Notes: a model not told the origin generated them from the letters alone. Positions 52,601 to 62,129 are shown, counted from the first letter of the stretch. The stretch: DNA of 64,000 bases from Pararhizobium arenae (GCF_001931685.1 NZ_MOOY01000010.1:1-64000); one strand, 5' to 3'. A program made the numbers and translations.

Positions 52601-55600
52601 TGGACCAGTTGAATGCGTTCGCCGGCGAAGTAACGCGCGTTGCCCGGGAGGTCGGAACCGAAGGAAAGCTGGGCGGACAGGCGCAAGTGCCTGGGGTTGC
52701 CGGCACATGGAAGGACTTGACCGATACCGTGAACGTCATGGCCGCCAACCTGACAGAACAGGTGCGCGGCATCGTCAAGGTGGTCACCGCGGTCGCCAAC
52801 GGGGACCTCAAGCAAAACCTTACGGTCGCCTCCAAGGGCGAGGTTGCGGCACTTGCCGAGACCATCAACAACATGACGAACACTCTTGCGACCTTCGCTG
52901 ATCAGGTCACCACTGTGGCGCGAGAGGTGGGCGTCGAAGGGCGGCTCGGCGGCCAGGCGAATGTGCCGGGCACAGCCGGGACCTGGAAGGACCTGACAGG
53001 CAACGTCAATCTTCTGGCTGCGAACCTTACCACCCAGGTCCGTGCCATCGCCGAGGTCGCGACAGCCGTTACCAAGGGCGACCTCACACGTTCGATCCAG
53101 GTCGAGGCACGCGGCGAAGTGGCTGAGCTGAAGGACAACATTAATACGATGATCGGCAACTTGCGTCTCACCACCGACCAGAATACCGAGCAGGACTGGT
53201 TGAAGACCAACCTGGCGCGCTTCACCAACATGCTGCAGGGCCAGCGGGATTTGACGCTGGTCGGCAAGTTGCTTCTGTCTGAACTGGCACCCCTCGTCGG
53301 CGCGCATCAAGGCGTCATCTATAAGGTCGATGCTGATGAGTCCGTGCCGTCGCTCTCGTTGCTCTCGGCTTATGCCAATGGACTGGAGACCGCGCATCCT
53401 CCGCGGCTGGAATTCGGGCAGGGCCTTGTCGGTCAGTGCGCGGTCGATACGCGCCGCATTCTGGTAACCAATCTTCCCGAGAATGTGGTGCCGATCAGCT
53501 CAGGCGTCTTCTCCGCGCTGCCGAGAAGCGCGATCGTCTTGCCTGTTCATTTCGAGGGGCAGGTAAAAGCGGTCATCGAGCTTGCCTCTGCTGGCGACTT
53601 CACCGATCTGCAGCTGACTTTCCTAGACCAGTTGACCACCTCGATCGGTATTGTTCTCAACTCGATCGAGGCGACGATGCAGACCGAAGGTCTGTTGAAG
53701 CAGTCGCAACAGCTGGCGACAGAGTTGCAAACGCAACAGCGCGAACTGCAGCAGACCAACGAACAGCTGGAGCAGAAAGCGCAACAGCTTGAGGAGCGCA
53801 ATGTCGAAGTCGAGGCGAAGAACCAGGAAATCGAACAGGCACGTCACGCGCTCGAAGAGAAAGCGACCGAGCTTGCCTTGACGTCGAAGTACAAATCGGA
53901 GTTCCTGGCAAACATGTCGCACGAGCTGCGTACGCCGCTCAACTCGATCCTGATCCTCGGCCAGCAGCTGGGGGATAATCCCGATGGCAATCTTTCAACC
54001 AAGCAGGTCGAGTTTGCAAAAACGATCCATGGGGCGGGAACCGATCTCCTGAACCTCATCAGTGACATCCTCGATCTGTCAAAAATCGAATCCGGGACCG
54101 TTTCTGTCGATGCTGAGGAAATCTTCATCAACAACCTTCTCGAAATGATGTCACGGCCTTTCAGGCATGAAGCGGACAACCGTGATCTGTCGTTCTCCGT
54201 CGAGGTGGGGCCGGAGGTGTCGAGAAGCATCATCACGGATTCCAAACGCCTCCAGCAGATCCTCAAGAACCTGCTGTCCAATGCATTCAAGTTTACAGCA
54301 CAAGGTGGTGTGACGCTGCGTGTTACGTCCCCGGCGGAAGGATGGACGGTAGACCACCCATCGCTCAAGCACTCTCCATCTGTCATCGCCTTTGAGGTGA
54401 CGGACACCGGCATAGGCATACCGACGGAAAAGCAGAGGCTTATCTTCGAGGCTTTCCAACAGGCCGACGCGTCCACGAGCCGCAAATATGGCGGTACTGG
54501 ACTTGGTCTTGCCATCAGTCGCGAGTTGGCCAACCTGCTCGGCGGCGAGATCCAACTGCGCAGCGCCCCTGGCGTCGGCAGCACGTTTACCTTGTTCTTA
54601 CCTCTGACTTATGTCGGTGCAGCGTCAGCGCCTGCAAAAACCGGGCCTGAGCCAACCAACGTCGTTCAACTCGCCGAAGCCGCTGCCGCGCGCCGCGCCG
54701 AAAAAACGGTCGAACAGGTAGAAGACGATCGCCAAAAGCTTCAAGCTGGAGATTCGATCCTTTTGATCGTCGAGGACGATGCCCACTATGCCAGGGTGCT
54801 AGTCGACCTCGCCCATGACAGCGGCTTCAAAGCCGTCGTTGCAAGCCGCGGCAGTGAGGCACTCGCGCTGGCGCAGGAATACCAGCCGGCCGCGATCTCT
54901 CTCGACATTTTCCTTCCCGACATGCTGGGATGGACCGTTCTTAGCCAGCTCAAACAGCAGGCTTCAACCCGCCATATACCCGTCCAGATCATCAGCCTCG
55001 ACGAAGACAGGCAGCATGGTCTGACCCGCGGTGCCTTCGCCTTCATGACCAAGCCGACGACCAGTGATGGCGTCGGAAAAGCTTTTTCGCGGCTCAAGAC
55101 CTATGTCCAGCCTCGACGAAAAACCCTTCTTCTCGTTGAAGACAGCGACGCAGAGCGCGTGAGCGTTACGGCGCTACTTGGACACGATGATATCGATATA
55201 AAGAGCGTGTCCACAGGCGCAGATGCCTTGGCCGCTCTTAAGGGGGGAACCGCCGACTGCGTTGTGCTGGACTTGTCGTTGCCTGACATGTCGGGTTTCG
55301 AGGTTCTCGAGAAAATCCGCGACGATGAAGAGATAAGTGAAGTTCCCGTGGTCGTGTTCACGGGTAGGGAGCTGTCTCCGGAGGAAGATGCCCGGCTCCG
55401 CACGATGGCGCGTAGCGTGGTCGTAAAGGGGGTGGAATCGCCCGAGCGCCTGCTCGACGAGACAGCGCTGTTCCTGCATCGCGTGGTCGCCGACATGCCA
55501 CCAGCAAAGCAGACGCTGCTTGAAGAGTTACACAGTTCCGATGAGGATCTGCTTGGCGAAACCGTGTTGCTGGTCGACGATGATGCCCGTAACATTTTCG

Positions 55601-55923
55601 CACTCAGCAGCGTCTTGGAACGCCGTGGCATGCGGGTGCTGACGGCAACCACCGGCAGCGAAGCCATAGCAGTGCTTCAAAATGAACCCTCGGTCGCCAT
55701 CGTCCTTATGGATATCATGATGCCGGGGATGGATGGTTATGAGACAATGCAGGTTATTCGTGCGGACCCGACCTTCCGTCGCCTGCCAATCCTTGCGCTG
55801 ACGGCCAAAGCGATGAAGGGAGACCGCGAGAAATGTCTGGAAGCCGGCGCTTCGGACTATCTAGCAAAACCGGTCAATACCGAGCAGCTCTTGTCGGCTC
55901 TCCGGATGTGGCTACACCGGTAG
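49624..55923 (+). CDS. Giant poly-HAMP hybrid histidine kinase with three receivers
   Basis: 2099 residues, no membrane helices. The ATG at 49624 follows GGAGGGG. After an N-terminal HAMP-like part (to about 170) come 11 tandem 92-residue units, each holding [23 protein letters not shown] and [13 protein letters not shown]-like motifs, i.e. alternating HAMP modules. Then GAF (about 1210-1360), a Gln/Glu-rich coiled coil, HisKA (H1433 in [12 protein letters not shown]), HATPase ([15 protein letters not shown]) and receivers at about 1712, 1833 and 1979 with Asp in [18 protein letters not shown] and LMDIMMPGM. The architecture is like fungal group III (Nik1/Os-1) kinases. It is co-transcribed with the next gene. 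Confidence 0.95.
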   Translation: MGRQGSEVQRDQNTDGFDERAAATIKGSDARALLEALLAMRNGDFTARMRSDLTGITGKIADTLNDIIAANQKMASQLENVGQVVGRDGRTSTRVRLGLAGGSWSDMEVSINTLIDDLVWPTAAVTRTVTAVAKGDLLQTVPLDVDGRPLKGEFLRSAEIVNTMIKQLSVFTSEVTRVAREVGTDGKLGGQAQVSEVTGVWKELTESVNSMASNLTAQVRNIAEVTIAVANGDLSKKITVDVRGEILQLKEAINTMVDQLRSFASEVTRVAREVGTEGKLGGQALVPGVAGTWKDLTDSVNAMCGNLTAQVRNIAQVTTAVARGDLSRKITVDVSGEILELKETINTMVDQLNGFAGEVTRVAREVGTEGRLGGQAQVPGVAGTWKDLTDNVNSMASNLTAQVRNIAEVSTAIANGDLSKKITVSVSGEILELKETINTMVDQLNGFAGEVTRVAREVGTEGRLGGQAQVPGVAGTWKDLTDNVNSMASNLTAQVRNIAEVSTAIASGDLSKKITVDVKGEILQLKQTINTMVDQLNAFAGEVTRVAREVGTEGQLGGQANVRGVAGTWKDLTDSVNSMASNLTGQVRNIAEVATAVAQGDLSKKITVTVSGEILELKETINTMVDQLNGFAGEVTRVAREVGTEGRLGGQANVTGVAGTWKDLTDSVNSMAGNLTAQVRNIAEVSTAIANGDLSRKITVDVKGEILQLKETLNTMVDQLNRFASEVTRVAREVGTEGKLGGQAQVPGVAGTWKDLTENVNSMASNLTGQVRNIAEVTTAVARGDLSRKITVDVKGEILELKNTINTMVDQLNAFAGEVTRVAREVGTEGKLGGQAQVPGVAGTWKDLTDSVNSMAGNLTAQVRNIAEVATAIANGDLSRKITVDVRGEILLLKDTLNTMVDQLRSFAGEVTRVAREVGTDGRLGGQAVVPGVAGTWKDLTDNVNLLAANLTTQVRNIAEVTTAVARGDLSRKITVDVKGEILELKNTINTMVDQLNAFAGEVTRVAREVGTEGKLGGQAQVPGVAGTWKDLTDTVNVMAANLTEQVRGIVKVVTAVANGDLKQNLTVASKGEVAALAETINNMTNTLATFADQVTTVAREVGVEGRLGGQANVPGTAGTWKDLTGNVNLLAANLTTQVRAIAEVATAVTKGDLTRSIQVEARGEVAELKDNINTMIGNLRLTTDQNTEQDWLKTNLARFTNMLQGQRDLTLVGKLLLSELAPLVGAHQGVIYKVDADESVPSLSLLSAYANGLETAHPPRLEFGQGLVGQCAVDTRRILVTNLPENVVPISSGVFSALPRSAIVLPVHFEGQVKAVIELASAGDFTDLQLTFLDQLTTSIGIVLNSIEATMQTEGLLKQSQQLATELQTQQRELQQTNEQLEQKAQQLEERNVEVEAKNQEIEQARHALEEKATELALTSKYKSEFLANMSHELRTPLNSILILGQQLGDNPDGNLSTKQVEFAKTIHGAGTDLLNLISDILDLSKIESGTVSVDAEEIFINNLLEMMSRPFRHEADNRDLSFSVEVGPEVSRSIITDSKRLQQILKNLLSNAFKFTAQGGVTLRVTSPAEGWTVDHPSLKHSPSVIAFEVTDTGIGIPTEKQRLIFEAFQQADASTSRKYGGTGLGLAISRELANLLGGEIQLRSAPGVGSTFTLFLPLTYVGAASAPAKTGPEPTNVVQLAEAAAARRAEKTVEQVEDDRQKLQAGDSILLIVEDDAHYARVLVDLAHDSGFKAVVASRGSEALALAQEYQPAAISLDIFLPDMLGWTVLSQLKQQASTRHIPVQIISLDEDRQHGLTRGAFAFMTKPTTSDGVGKAFSRLKTYVQPRRKTLLLVEDSDAERVSVTALLGHDDIDIKSVSTGADALAALKGGTADCVVLDLSLPDMSGFEVLEKIRDDEEISEVPVVVFTGRELSPEEDARLRTMARSVVVKGVESPERLLDETALFLHRVVADMPPAKQTLLEELHSSDEDLLGETVLLVDDDARNIFALSSVLERRGMRVLTATTGSEAIAVLQNEPSVAIVLMDIMMPGMDGYETMQVIRADPTFRRLPILALTAKAMKGDREKCLEAGASDYLAKPVNTEQLLSALRMWLHR
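50146..53181 (+). repeat. 11 tandem 276-bp coding repeats (HAMP array)
   Basis: The GTCACGCGCGTGGCGCGNGA-type segment encoding VTRVARE recurs at an exact 276-base period from 50146 to 52906 (ten intervals, 2760 bases). Units are similar at DNA level but not identical; the last two (about 52630-53180) are the most divergent. Confidence 0.93.
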
Positions 55924-55926
55924 GAT

Positions 55927-57606
55927 ATGATCATGGACCCTGTGAACATTTTGCTCGTAGACGACCAGCCGGCAAAGTTGCTGAGCTACGAAATCGTCCT
56001 CCAGGAACTCGGAGAAACACTTCTCAAGGCGCATTCCGGTCGGGAAGCGCTGGAGCATCTGTTGCGCAACGAAATTGCGGTCATTCTTGTCGATGTCTGC
56101 ATGCCGGAACAGGATGGTTTCGAACTCGTCAGCATGATCCGTGAGCACCCCCGCTATCAGAATACGGCGATTATTTTCGTTTCCGCCGTCGCGATGGCCG
56201 AACCAGATCGCTTACGGGGCTATGCAGCCGGAGCCGTCGACTACGTCTCCGTCCCAATCGTTCCGGACGTTCTGCGTGCCAAGGTACGGGTTTTCACGGA
56301 GCTTTATCGAAAGACCAGGGAGCTCGAGCGTTTAAATGCTGAACTTGAGAAGCGCGTTAAGGAGCGGACGGCGGAGCTTGAGGCGTCTTCGGCCGAACTG
56401 CGTCAACTTAACGAGGAACTCGAACAGCGGATCGATCAGCGAACGCGGGAGCGCGAAGACGCACTTGCGCAGTTGTTCGAGGCGCAGAAGCTCGACACGA
56501 TCGGTCAGCTGACCGGGGGTGTCGCCCATGATTTCAACAATCTGCTGATGGCCGTGCTGGGCAGTCTAAACCTTTTGAAGAAGCGCCTCCCTGCGGATGA
56601 AAAGACCGAGCGTCTCGTCAATAACGCTATACAGGCAGCAGAGCGCGGTGCTTCCCTCACCCAGCGTTTGCTGGCGTTCGCACGCCGCCAGGAACTTAAA
56701 CCGCAAGCGGTCGATTTCCAAATCTTGTTCAACAATATCGAAGATTTGCTTAGCAAAGCTCTGGGTCCGACTGTGGGGGTGGAACATCATATCCCGAAGA
56801 ATTTGCCGCCGCTTTTGATAGACGGCAACCAACTTGAACTTGCTTTGCTCAATCTGTTTGTTAACGCGCGTGACGCCATGCCGGACGGCGGGACGATCGT
56901 TGTGGCAGCCACCGAGGAGTCGCCACACCGTCCAGCCGCCTTGAGGCCGGGGCGGTACATAAAGATATCTGTTTCCGATAACGGTGTGGGCATGGACGAG
57001 GCGACTGTGCTGCGCGCCACGGAACCTTTCTTTACAACCAAGGGATTGGGCAAGGGCACCGGACTTGGCTTGTCTATGGTGCACGGACTTGCAGCGCAGT
57101 CCGGCGGGGCACTCGAACTCGCTAGTGTCGAGGGAAATGGAACGACAGTCTCAATTTGGCTGCCGATCGCTGAACGGCAGGAGCTTTTGCTGCCTGAAGA
57201 TCTCCAATTGCCAAAGGACGGTTCGCCGCCCGGAGTTCCCTTGTCAGTTCTCGTTGTTGACGACGATGCGCTTGTCTGCATGGGCACGACTGCAATGCTG
57301 GAGGATCTCGGCCATGCCGCGCTTGAAGCGTCGTCCGCTTCAAGGGCGCTCGAGCTGCTGGCATCCGGTCAAAAATTTGATCTTGTAATCACGGACCATG
57401 CCATGCCGGGCATGACGGGTGCCGAGCTTTCACGCGTCATCTTCACGTCATTTCCGGAGTTGCCTGTCATCCTCGCGTCCGGTTACGCGGAACTGCCGGA
57501 TGGTCACGGCCTTACGGGTCTGCTGCGAATGACCAAACCGTTTACGCAGGAACAATTGCAAGCGACTATACAGCGGGCGTTAACGGAAAGGGCGAATGCG
57601 GCATGA
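55927..57606 (+). CDS. Receiver-HisKA-HATPase-receiver hybrid kinase
   Basis: 559 residues, soluble. The N-terminal receiver (phospho-Asp in VILVDVCMPEQDG) is followed by a long coiled coil (RKTRELERLNAELEKRVKER). The kinase has its H-box as LTGGVAHDFNNLL, ATPase motifs DNGVGM and GTGLGLSMV, and a C-terminal receiver (LVITDHAMPGM, TKPF). It starts three bases after the giant kinase stop, so one mRNA encodes both; the receiver-first layout suggests it accepts phosphate from the giant kinase. ATGs at 55927 and 55933 are both possible. Confidence 0.92.
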   Translation: MIMDPVNILLVDDQPAKLLSYEIVLQELGETLLKAHSGREALEHLLRNEIAVILVDVCMPEQDGFELVSMIREHPRYQNTAIIFVSAVAMAEPDRLRGYAAGAVDYVSVPIVPDVLRAKVRVFTELYRKTRELERLNAELEKRVKERTAELEASSAELRQLNEELEQRIDQRTREREDALAQLFEAQKLDTIGQLTGGVAHDFNNLLMAVLGSLNLLKKRLPADEKTERLVNNAIQAAERGASLTQRLLAFARRQELKPQAVDFQILFNNIEDLLSKALGPTVGVEHHIPKNLPPLLIDGNQLELALLNLFVNARDAMPDGGTIVVAATEESPHRPAALRPGRYIKISVSDNGVGMDEATVLRATEPFFTTKGLGKGTGLGLSMVHGLAAQSGGALELASVEGNGTTVSIWLPIAERQELLLPEDLQLPKDGSPPGVPLSVLVVDDDALVCMGTTAMLEDLGHAALEASSASRALELLASGQKFDLVITDHAMPGMTGAELSRVIFTSFPELPVILASGYAELPDGHGLTGLLRMTKPFTQEQLQATIQRALTERANAA

Positions 57607-57641
57607 CCATCCGCACCGATGGATTTGCATCTATCGAAACG

Positions 57642-57785
57642 TTAATGGAAGACTAGCCATGCGGTCGTGCCGCCGAGCATGATGAATGATATCGGCATAG
57701 CGAGGAACCGCAGCATGCCAAGGTTGGTGTTCATATGTCCAACCCATGCGAACCACCAAGTCGGGCCTTGTCCACCGTCAGACAT
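57642..57785 (-). CDS. Small membrane protein
   Basis: 47 residues from the ATG at 57785 (AGGAGGCACACA site): MSDGGQGPTWWFAWVGHMNT then a hydrophobic stretch with two short helices (LRFLAMPISFIMLGGTTAWLVF). EcfG promoter upstream. Not recognised. Confidence 0.65.
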   Translation of the reverse strand: MSDGGQGPTWWFAWVGHMNTNLGMLRFLAMPISFIMLGGTTAWLVFH

Positions 57786-57820
57786 TGTGTGCCTCCTGTT
57801 CAGCAAGTCTCGTTCGGTCA

Positions 57821-57845
57821 AACAGGGGGGCGTCGGGTTTGTTCC
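57821..57845 (-). promoter_or_regulatory. EcfG-type promoter of 47-residue membrane protein
   Basis: GGAAC (57841-57845, minus strand), 16 bases, TGTT (57821-57824), 35 bases before the ATG. Confidence 0.62.
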
Positions 57846-57963
57846 GAACGAACACTTACGAGAAGGCGCTTGAGATGCTGACGAGGTTTTGGATCATCGG
57901 TGAACACGGACGACGGAACGATTTCCGCTTTCTTCGATTTCCTCCATCAAAGGAGACGATGCC

Positions 57964-58146
57964 ATGAACAAAGACAAGAAGGCTCAGCGTGCTATCGAGG
58001 AAACCGGAAAGCCGCCGGTCGAAATGACAAAGAACCCATCAGCGGGACCGCATGCCAAGGAGCATTTGACGGATAAAACCAAGACCCCAGGAGCCGGTAC
58101 GCTTACCGGCACTGATGAAAATGAGGTGTCTCCGGGCAGCGGCTAA
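57964..58146 (+). CDS. Small hydrophilic protein
   Basis: 60 residues (MNKDKKAQRAIEETGKPPVE), rich in Lys, Pro, Gly and Thr and probably disordered. The ribosome site AAAGGAGACGATGCC is strong. Its end converges on the candidate small RNA at 58161-58234. A plus-strand GGAAC (57917-57921) lacks a matching -10. Confidence 0.65.
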   Translation: MNKDKKAQRAIEETGKPPVEMTKNPSAGPHAKEHLTDKTKTPGAGTLTGTDENEVSPGSG

Positions 58147-58160
58147 ATCAAATCTCCGAT

Positions 58161-58196
58161 AAAAAATGGGCGCTTCTGATGACCATAGAAGCGCCC
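58161..58196 (-). terminator. Terminator of small RNA B
   Basis: Ten-base stem GGGCGCTTCT/AGAAGCGCCC, nine-base loop, then ATTTTTT on the minus strand. On the plus strand no T run follows, so it serves the minus strand. Confidence 0.8.
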
Positions 58197-58234
58197 ACAG
58201 TCGGGACATGACCTCAGGGGTAAGTCCTGGGAGC
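58161..58234 (-). ncRNA. Candidate stress-induced small RNA B, about 74 nt
   Basis: Transcribed leftward from the EcfG promoter at 58241-58265 to a terminator whose T run lies at 58161-58166 on the minus strand. C-rich stretches (CTCCCAGG, ACCCCTGAGG, TGTCCCGA) precede the terminator and could pair with ribosome sites. The last part, TCCCNNNTG-GGGCGCTTCT, matches candidate A at about 16 of 20 positions. No credible protein on this strand. Confidence 0.6.
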
Positions 58235-58240
58235 CGTCAC

Positions 58241-58265
58241 AACAAGCACACAATGAAATAGTTCC
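58241..58265 (-). promoter_or_regulatory. EcfG-type promoter of small RNA B
   Basis: GGAAC (58261-58265, minus strand), 16 bases, TGTT (58241-58244). It lies just past the stop of the receiver gene at 58288. Confidence 0.62.
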
Positions 58266-58287
58266 GATTTATTTGAACGTATATTCG

Positions 58288-58935
58288 TCACGCCGACAGG
58301 AGCGCCTCGAAGTTACCGATTAATACTCCCTCGGTGCAGGGTTTGGAGAGAAACGGATCGTTGGCGAAATCGGGCGGGATCACCGAGCGGTCATAGCCCG
58401 TGAGGAAGATGAAGGGGATTCGCTTATCCTTCAACTCCGAAGCGGCTTTGTAGACAGTTCCGTCAGCGAGCGTGATGTCAAGAATGGCGGCGTCGAACGA
58501 GAAGTTCGATACAACTTCGACCGCCCGCCCCGCATGGCTTACCGGGCCAAAAACTTCCGCGCCAGCGCTTGAAAGCGTAGCGTGAAGATCCGAGGCGATG
58601 ATATAATCGTCCTCGACGATGAGGATCTTACGCCCGTTCAGAACTTTTGAGCAAGGGGACGGCAACACAACGTTTGAGCGCGTTTGCGGCCGGTCCCGAC
58701 GAGCACGGAGCATCTCGGTCATTGCCTTAGACGCGATGCGGTGAAAAACGCTGAAAAGCGGCATCATTCGATCTGCATTCTGCGACGATGCAAGTTCATC
58801 GCCCAGCCGTCGCAGTGTTTGCTCCACGAGGAAAGACCGCGTTTTGTGGTCAGGCGAATAACGCCTTGCCCAGGTTTCGAGCGTGTGACGCACCAGAGCA
58901 TCATCGCGAAAAATGCAATTTTCCATGACCGGCAT
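58288..58935 (-). CDS. Response regulator with N-terminal helical domain
   Basis: 215 residues from the ATG at 58935 (AGGGAGAGAACTGCT). The N-terminal half (about 1-85) is all-helical and not recognised (VRHTLETWARRYSPDHKTRSF..). The C-terminal half is a receiver: KILIVEDDYIIASDL, phospho-Asp in AAILDITLADG, FLTGYD and LSKPC. The receiver being C-terminal recalls PhyR, but the N-terminal domain does not look like a sigma domain. The output mode is unknown. Confidence 0.83.
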   Translation of the reverse strand: MPVMENCIFRDDALVRHTLETWARRYSPDHKTRSFLVEQTLRRLGDELASSQNADRMMPLFSVFHRIASKAMTEMLRARRDRPQTRSNVVLPSPCSKVLNGRKILIVEDDYIIASDLHATLSSAGAEVFGPVSHAGRAVEVVSNFSFDAAILDITLADGTVYKAASELKDKRIPFIFLTGYDRSVIPPDFANDPFLSKPCTEGVLIGNFEALLSA

Positions 58936-59229
58936 AGCAGTTCTCTCCCTTATGCAGGCAAGAGCGCGCTCGTCCCTTAGTCGCCACCGCCTATGATATC
59001 TCGGTTGGTAGCGATGACACAGCATACACTTGTGAGCAGCAGAGTCCACTGCAAGTTGTTGCCTCAAGCGCGTTAAGCATTGCTGGAGGCCCATGTTTGC
59101 CTCGGATTGCGCTTAGCGCTGTAGCAAAAAACAAACCGCCGTTCTTGACCCGCGTCGAGGTCGCCATTGCTACGGCATAATCCACATCATTAGTATTGTC
59201 CGGTGCCGACCACGCTTACTCGACAAAGT

Positions 59230-59349
59230 TTAAGGCTGCCCAGGTGTGATCCCGAAAAAGTAGAGGGCGGCAATCGCCAAAGCGGCCGCAGCCAATACTG
59301 CCACAAAACCCATCATGCCGCGCCGCGCTTTCTTGTCTGTATTTTTCAT
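59230..59349 (-). CDS. Tiny single-pass membrane protein
   Basis: 39 residues, MKNTDKKARRGMMGFVAVLA then a hydrophobic helix ending in YFFGITPGQP. A short basic head and one transmembrane span. An EcfG promoter starts nine bases upstream, so the leader is very short or absent. Not recognised. Confidence 0.6.
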   Translation of the reverse strand: MKNTDKKARRGMMGFVAVLAAAALAIAALYFFGITPGQP

Positions 59350-59357
59350 GCATGGCG

Positions 59358-59382
59358 AACCGTTTCAGCGCGCATTGGTTCC
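59358..59382 (-). promoter_or_regulatory. EcfG-type promoter of 39-residue membrane protein
   Basis: GGAAC (59378-59382, minus strand), 16 bases, GGTT (59358-59361). The -10 is only nine bases before the ATG, predicting a nearly leaderless mRNA. Confidence 0.5.
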
Positions 59383-59528
59383 ATTCACGTCGTGATCAAG
59401 GGTGCCCAACATAACGCTTGTTGGCTCGCTCTGAACGCTGACTTCGGGCTTACAGCCGTCTGCTCAATGAATGCCGCTCTACTTGGGATCCGAGGGTATG
59501 CCAGCGTACGCAAAATCTCCCGGTCGGG

Positions 59529-60326
59529 TTGAATGATATAGAATCGCCAACCGTCGGGGAAAGCTTAGGGCTTGGCGGCCCGACGCCACGCCTCTGCCCG
59601 ATAATGAGAGCCATGCACGCATTAGAACACGCTTATATTCGCAATCGCCTCCTGTCGCACTTGCCGAAGGAAGAATTTGACAACATCCGTGAAATGCTAC
59701 TTCCGGTTGTTCTTCCAAAGGGCTTTGTTCTGGTGCGAGCCAACCAGACAATCGACTATGTCTACTTTCTATGCAGCGGTATCGGTTCGGTCGTCACCGT
59801 TTCGGCGGAAGGTCAGCGAGCAGAGGCAGGGATGTTTGGACGTGAGGGATTTTCCCCAACATCTGCCGGTGTCGGGGGAACGATCAGCGTCCATGAGGTT
59901 CTTATTCAAGTGGCCGGAGAGGGTTTCAAGATACCGCTTAGGGCTTTGCTCGATGTGCTTGGCGTCAGTCCGTCTTTCTCAAACCTGTTGGCCAGGTTCA
60001 TCCAGACCTTCGCATCACAAATTTCCTACACTGCCCTTTGCAACGCGAATTATCAGGTCGATGAGAGGCTGGCACGCTGGTTGCTAATGTACCATGACCG
60101 GATGAACAGTGACGAAATCGCGCTGACGCATGAATTCATTTCGCTCATGCTCTCGGTTCGTCGGCCAAGCATCACCAACGCAATCCATGTTCTCGAAGGC
60201 CACAAACTCATAAGGGCCGAACGGGGTCTTATCACCATACGCGACCGGAGCGGGCTGGAAGATTTTGCTGGTAGCGCCTATGGAGCACCGGAAGAGGAGT
60301 ATCGCCGCTTGATCGGTCCGATCTGA
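59529..60326 (+). CDS. Crp/Fnr family transcriptional regulator
   Basis: Up to 265 residues; the start may instead be the ATG at 59604 (MRAMHALEHAY), which gives the usual length of about 240. cNMP-binding-like fold (LPKGFVLVRANQTIDYVYFL, AEAGMFGREGF), then winged HTH (LTHEFISLMLSVRRPSITNAIHVLE). The end reads EEEYRRLIGPI, very like the paralogue at 60625. No Fe-S cysteines. Its signal is unknown. It converges on a DUF6894 gene. Confidence 0.88.
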   Translation: MNDIESPTVGESLGLGGPTPRLCPIMRAMHALEHAYIRNRLLSHLPKEEFDNIREMLLPVVLPKGFVLVRANQTIDYVYFLCSGIGSVVTVSAEGQRAEAGMFGREGFSPTSAGVGGTISVHEVLIQVAGEGFKIPLRALLDVLGVSPSFSNLLARFIQTFASQISYTALCNANYQVDERLARWLLMYHDRMNSDEIALTHEFISLMLSVRRPSITNAIHVLEGHKLIRAERGLITIRDRSGLEDFAGSAYGAPEEEYRRLIGPI

Positions 60327-60327
60327 A

Positions 60328-60573
60328 CTACTTGGCGAGATGGTCCTTGACCACGTCATGGAAGGAAACGCTAAAGAGGGTGTTTCCAGCGTCGTCGCAT
60401 ATGTCCATATGCTCGTCTGCCACGATTGCGCCAACCTTAATTTGCGCTGCAATAAGTTCGCGTATGGAATTGACGGCATGTTCCCGGGCATCTTCTAGGT
60501 TGCCGAAGTCCTCGCCCTCGTCATCAAGCGCCGTATCGCCACTCCGGCGGATGTTAAAAAAATAACGGCTCAT
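60328..60573 (-). CDS. DUF6894 family protein
   Basis: 81 residues from the ATG at 60573, beginning MSRYFFNIRRSGDTALDDEG (a GTG four codons upstream is possible). DDEGEDFGNLEDAREHAVNSI is the family helix and DDAGNTLFSVSFHDVV the final strands. It ends two bases after the stop of the convergent Crp gene. No EcfG motif seen. Confidence 0.85.
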   Translation of the reverse strand: MSRYFFNIRRSGDTALDDEGEDFGNLEDAREHAVNSIRELIAAQIKVGAIVADEHMDICDDAGNTLFSVSFHDVVKDHLAK

Positions 60574-60624
60574 TTTATTGCTCACTTTCGTGCTCAGAAC
60601 CTTCCCGACGTAAGCGGTTCAATG

Positions 60625-61341
60625 TCAGAAAAGGTTTCTCATCAGGCGCCGGTATTCCTGCTCGGGTCGTCCATACGCGTCATGGGCAAACTCCTCAAGT
60701 GCGGCTCGGTTCCTGATAGTCACTATGCCGCGTTCGGCCTTTATGAAGCCGTTGCCTTCCAGGACATGCAGAGATGTTGTGACGCTCGGGCGGCGAACGC
60801 CAAGCATGACCGCGAGAAAATCATGGGTTATGTGTATTTCGTGACCGGGAACGCGATCATGACACATCAGCAACCATCGCGCCAATCGCTCGCTGATATC
60901 ATGGACGGCGTTGGAAACGGCGGTGTAGGCCACCTGGATGCTGAAGGCTTCGAGAGACCGAGTTATAATCTTGGCGAAGTTCCTGTTCGTCTCCATCCAC
61001 TCGCGGAACACGCTGTATTCAAGCACATAGGCGTCGCCCGAAATTTGGACGTTGACATCGTAGGAACTGAGTTCAACGTCCGTTGCCGCCGTCGTCGGCA
61101 CATAACCGTCCCAGCCGAATAGTCCCGCTTCCGTACGGTGACCCCCCGACGTTGTGACGATGACGGAGCCCACGCCGCTGGTGAGAAAGTAAACCTTCTC
61201 AATAGGTTCACCAAGCTCGAAAAGCACCTTGCCGCGCGGAAGCTCTACATACTTTAACTGAGGCGCAACGCGTTCATAGTCATCGAGGGGTAACGAGGCC
61301 AGAAGTCTGTTGGTCATGCCAAATTGGCCCGGGGCACCCAC
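60625..61341 (-). CDS. Crp/Fnr family transcriptional regulator
   Basis: 238 residues. The GTG start at 61341 follows GGAGGATGACGC; the ATG at 61317 lacks a ribosome site. cNMP-binding-like domain (LPRGKVLFELGEPIEKVYFL, TEAGLFGWDGY), winged HTH (ITHDFLAVMLGVRRPSVTTSLHVLE), tail EQEYRRLMRNLF. Close paralogue of the gene at 59529, on the other side of DUF6894 and pointing the opposite way. Probably both arose by duplication. Confidence 0.9.
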   Translation of the reverse strand: MGAPGQFGMTNRLLASLPLDDYERVAPQLKYVELPRGKVLFELGEPIEKVYFLTSGVGSVIVTTSGGHRTEAGLFGWDGYVPTTAATDVELSSYDVNVQISGDAYVLEYSVFREWMETNRNFAKIITRSLEAFSIQVAYTAVSNAVHDISERLARWLLMCHDRVPGHEIHITHDFLAVMLGVRRPSVTTSLHVLEGNGFIKAERGIVTIRNRAALEEFAHDAYGRPEQEYRRLMRNLF

Positions 61342-61599
61342 GCGTCATCCTCCAGCCGGGGCAAGAGCACGTACCAACCCTTAGCCGCCTGCGCCCTTCC
61401 CAGTCTGCAGACGGTGGTTTACCGTACGCGCGTTCGTCTTTACGAGCAACCGTACGCTGTCGTACCAACGGACAAAAAAGGCTGGCAGAGGCGGTGATTG
61501 AATATAGGTTAGCCGGAGTGTGGTGGTCTCTTCCTTCGACAATCCACGACAGCGAGACCCGCTAGGTCCCACTATTGGTGGTGAAGATGGAGGTACCGA

Positions 61600-61854
61600 A
61601 TGGCCATCCCCCGAAGTGTGGAGTGCTTCGATATAGGTGATCAGCCGGGTTCGTTCTGCGATGAAACGGAAGAAAGCGTGCGTCGCATGGCCCGGCGCTT
61701 CACGCCTGTGGAAGCCGTAGCCGTCAAACTTGCGCAAGAGACAATCCGCCGTGCCCGAGCCTCCCCAAAACGACTCGGTAGCGAACCCTTGACGTGGTTC
61801 CAACTCTTCAAGCTGATGCATGAAATTGCGCTTGAAAATGTCGACAAGAATTAA
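61600..61854 (+). CDS. Hypothetical protein
   Basis: 84 residues, MAIPRSVECFDIGDQPGSFC, then a helical charged region and TWFQLFKLMHEIALENVDKN. A GGAGGTACCGA ribosome site precedes the ATG. No family recognised. Confidence 0.55.
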   Translation: MAIPRSVECFDIGDQPGSFCDETEESVRRMARRFTPVEAVAVKLAQETIRRARASPKRLGSEPLTWFQLFKLMHEIALENVDKN

Positions 61855-61885
61855 GTTCCGCCTGCTTCCCTTCGACAACTCGTGA

Positions 61886-62104
61886 TCAGGAACGATCGGG
61901 TTCGGTTACGTCATAATTGATGTCAAAATCCCGCGTCGGACGTTTTTTGCCCGGCGCCTTACTATGGGCGGTCGCGTCTTCGGAGCCGGTTATCACCGTG
62001 GGTTTTGCGCTCGCAACGCCCGTGGCTCTACGATCGGCCTGCGACTTCGCAAACTGTCCCTTCGCGTCCTTCTCGATCCTATCCTTGTCACTCTCGTTCG
62101 TCAT
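61886..62104 (-). CDS. Small hydrophilic stress protein
   Basis: 72 residues from the ATG at 62104 (GAAGGACAGGATC): MTNESDKDRIEKDAKGQFAK, then a disordered tail rich in Ala, Thr, Pro and Lys. Not recognised. An EcfG promoter precedes it, and it is divergent from the 57-residue membrane protein, which also has one. Confidence 0.65.
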   Translation of the reverse strand: MTNESDKDRIEKDAKGQFAKSQADRRATGVASAKPTVITGSEDATAHSKAPGKKRPTRDFDINYDVTEPDRS

Positions 62105-62129
62105 GATCCTGTCCTTCGTTGATCTCTCT

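Noticed and set aside
50146-53181. Regular repeats considered as a CRISPR array
   Set aside because: The period is 276 bases and the whole unit is coding HAMP sequence; there are no short repeats with unique spacers.
50199-53397. Long minus-strand open frames inside the giant kinase
   Set aside because: They repeat with the 276-base unit and mirror HAMP codons; no ribosome sites and no family match. They are shadows of the repetitive coding strand.
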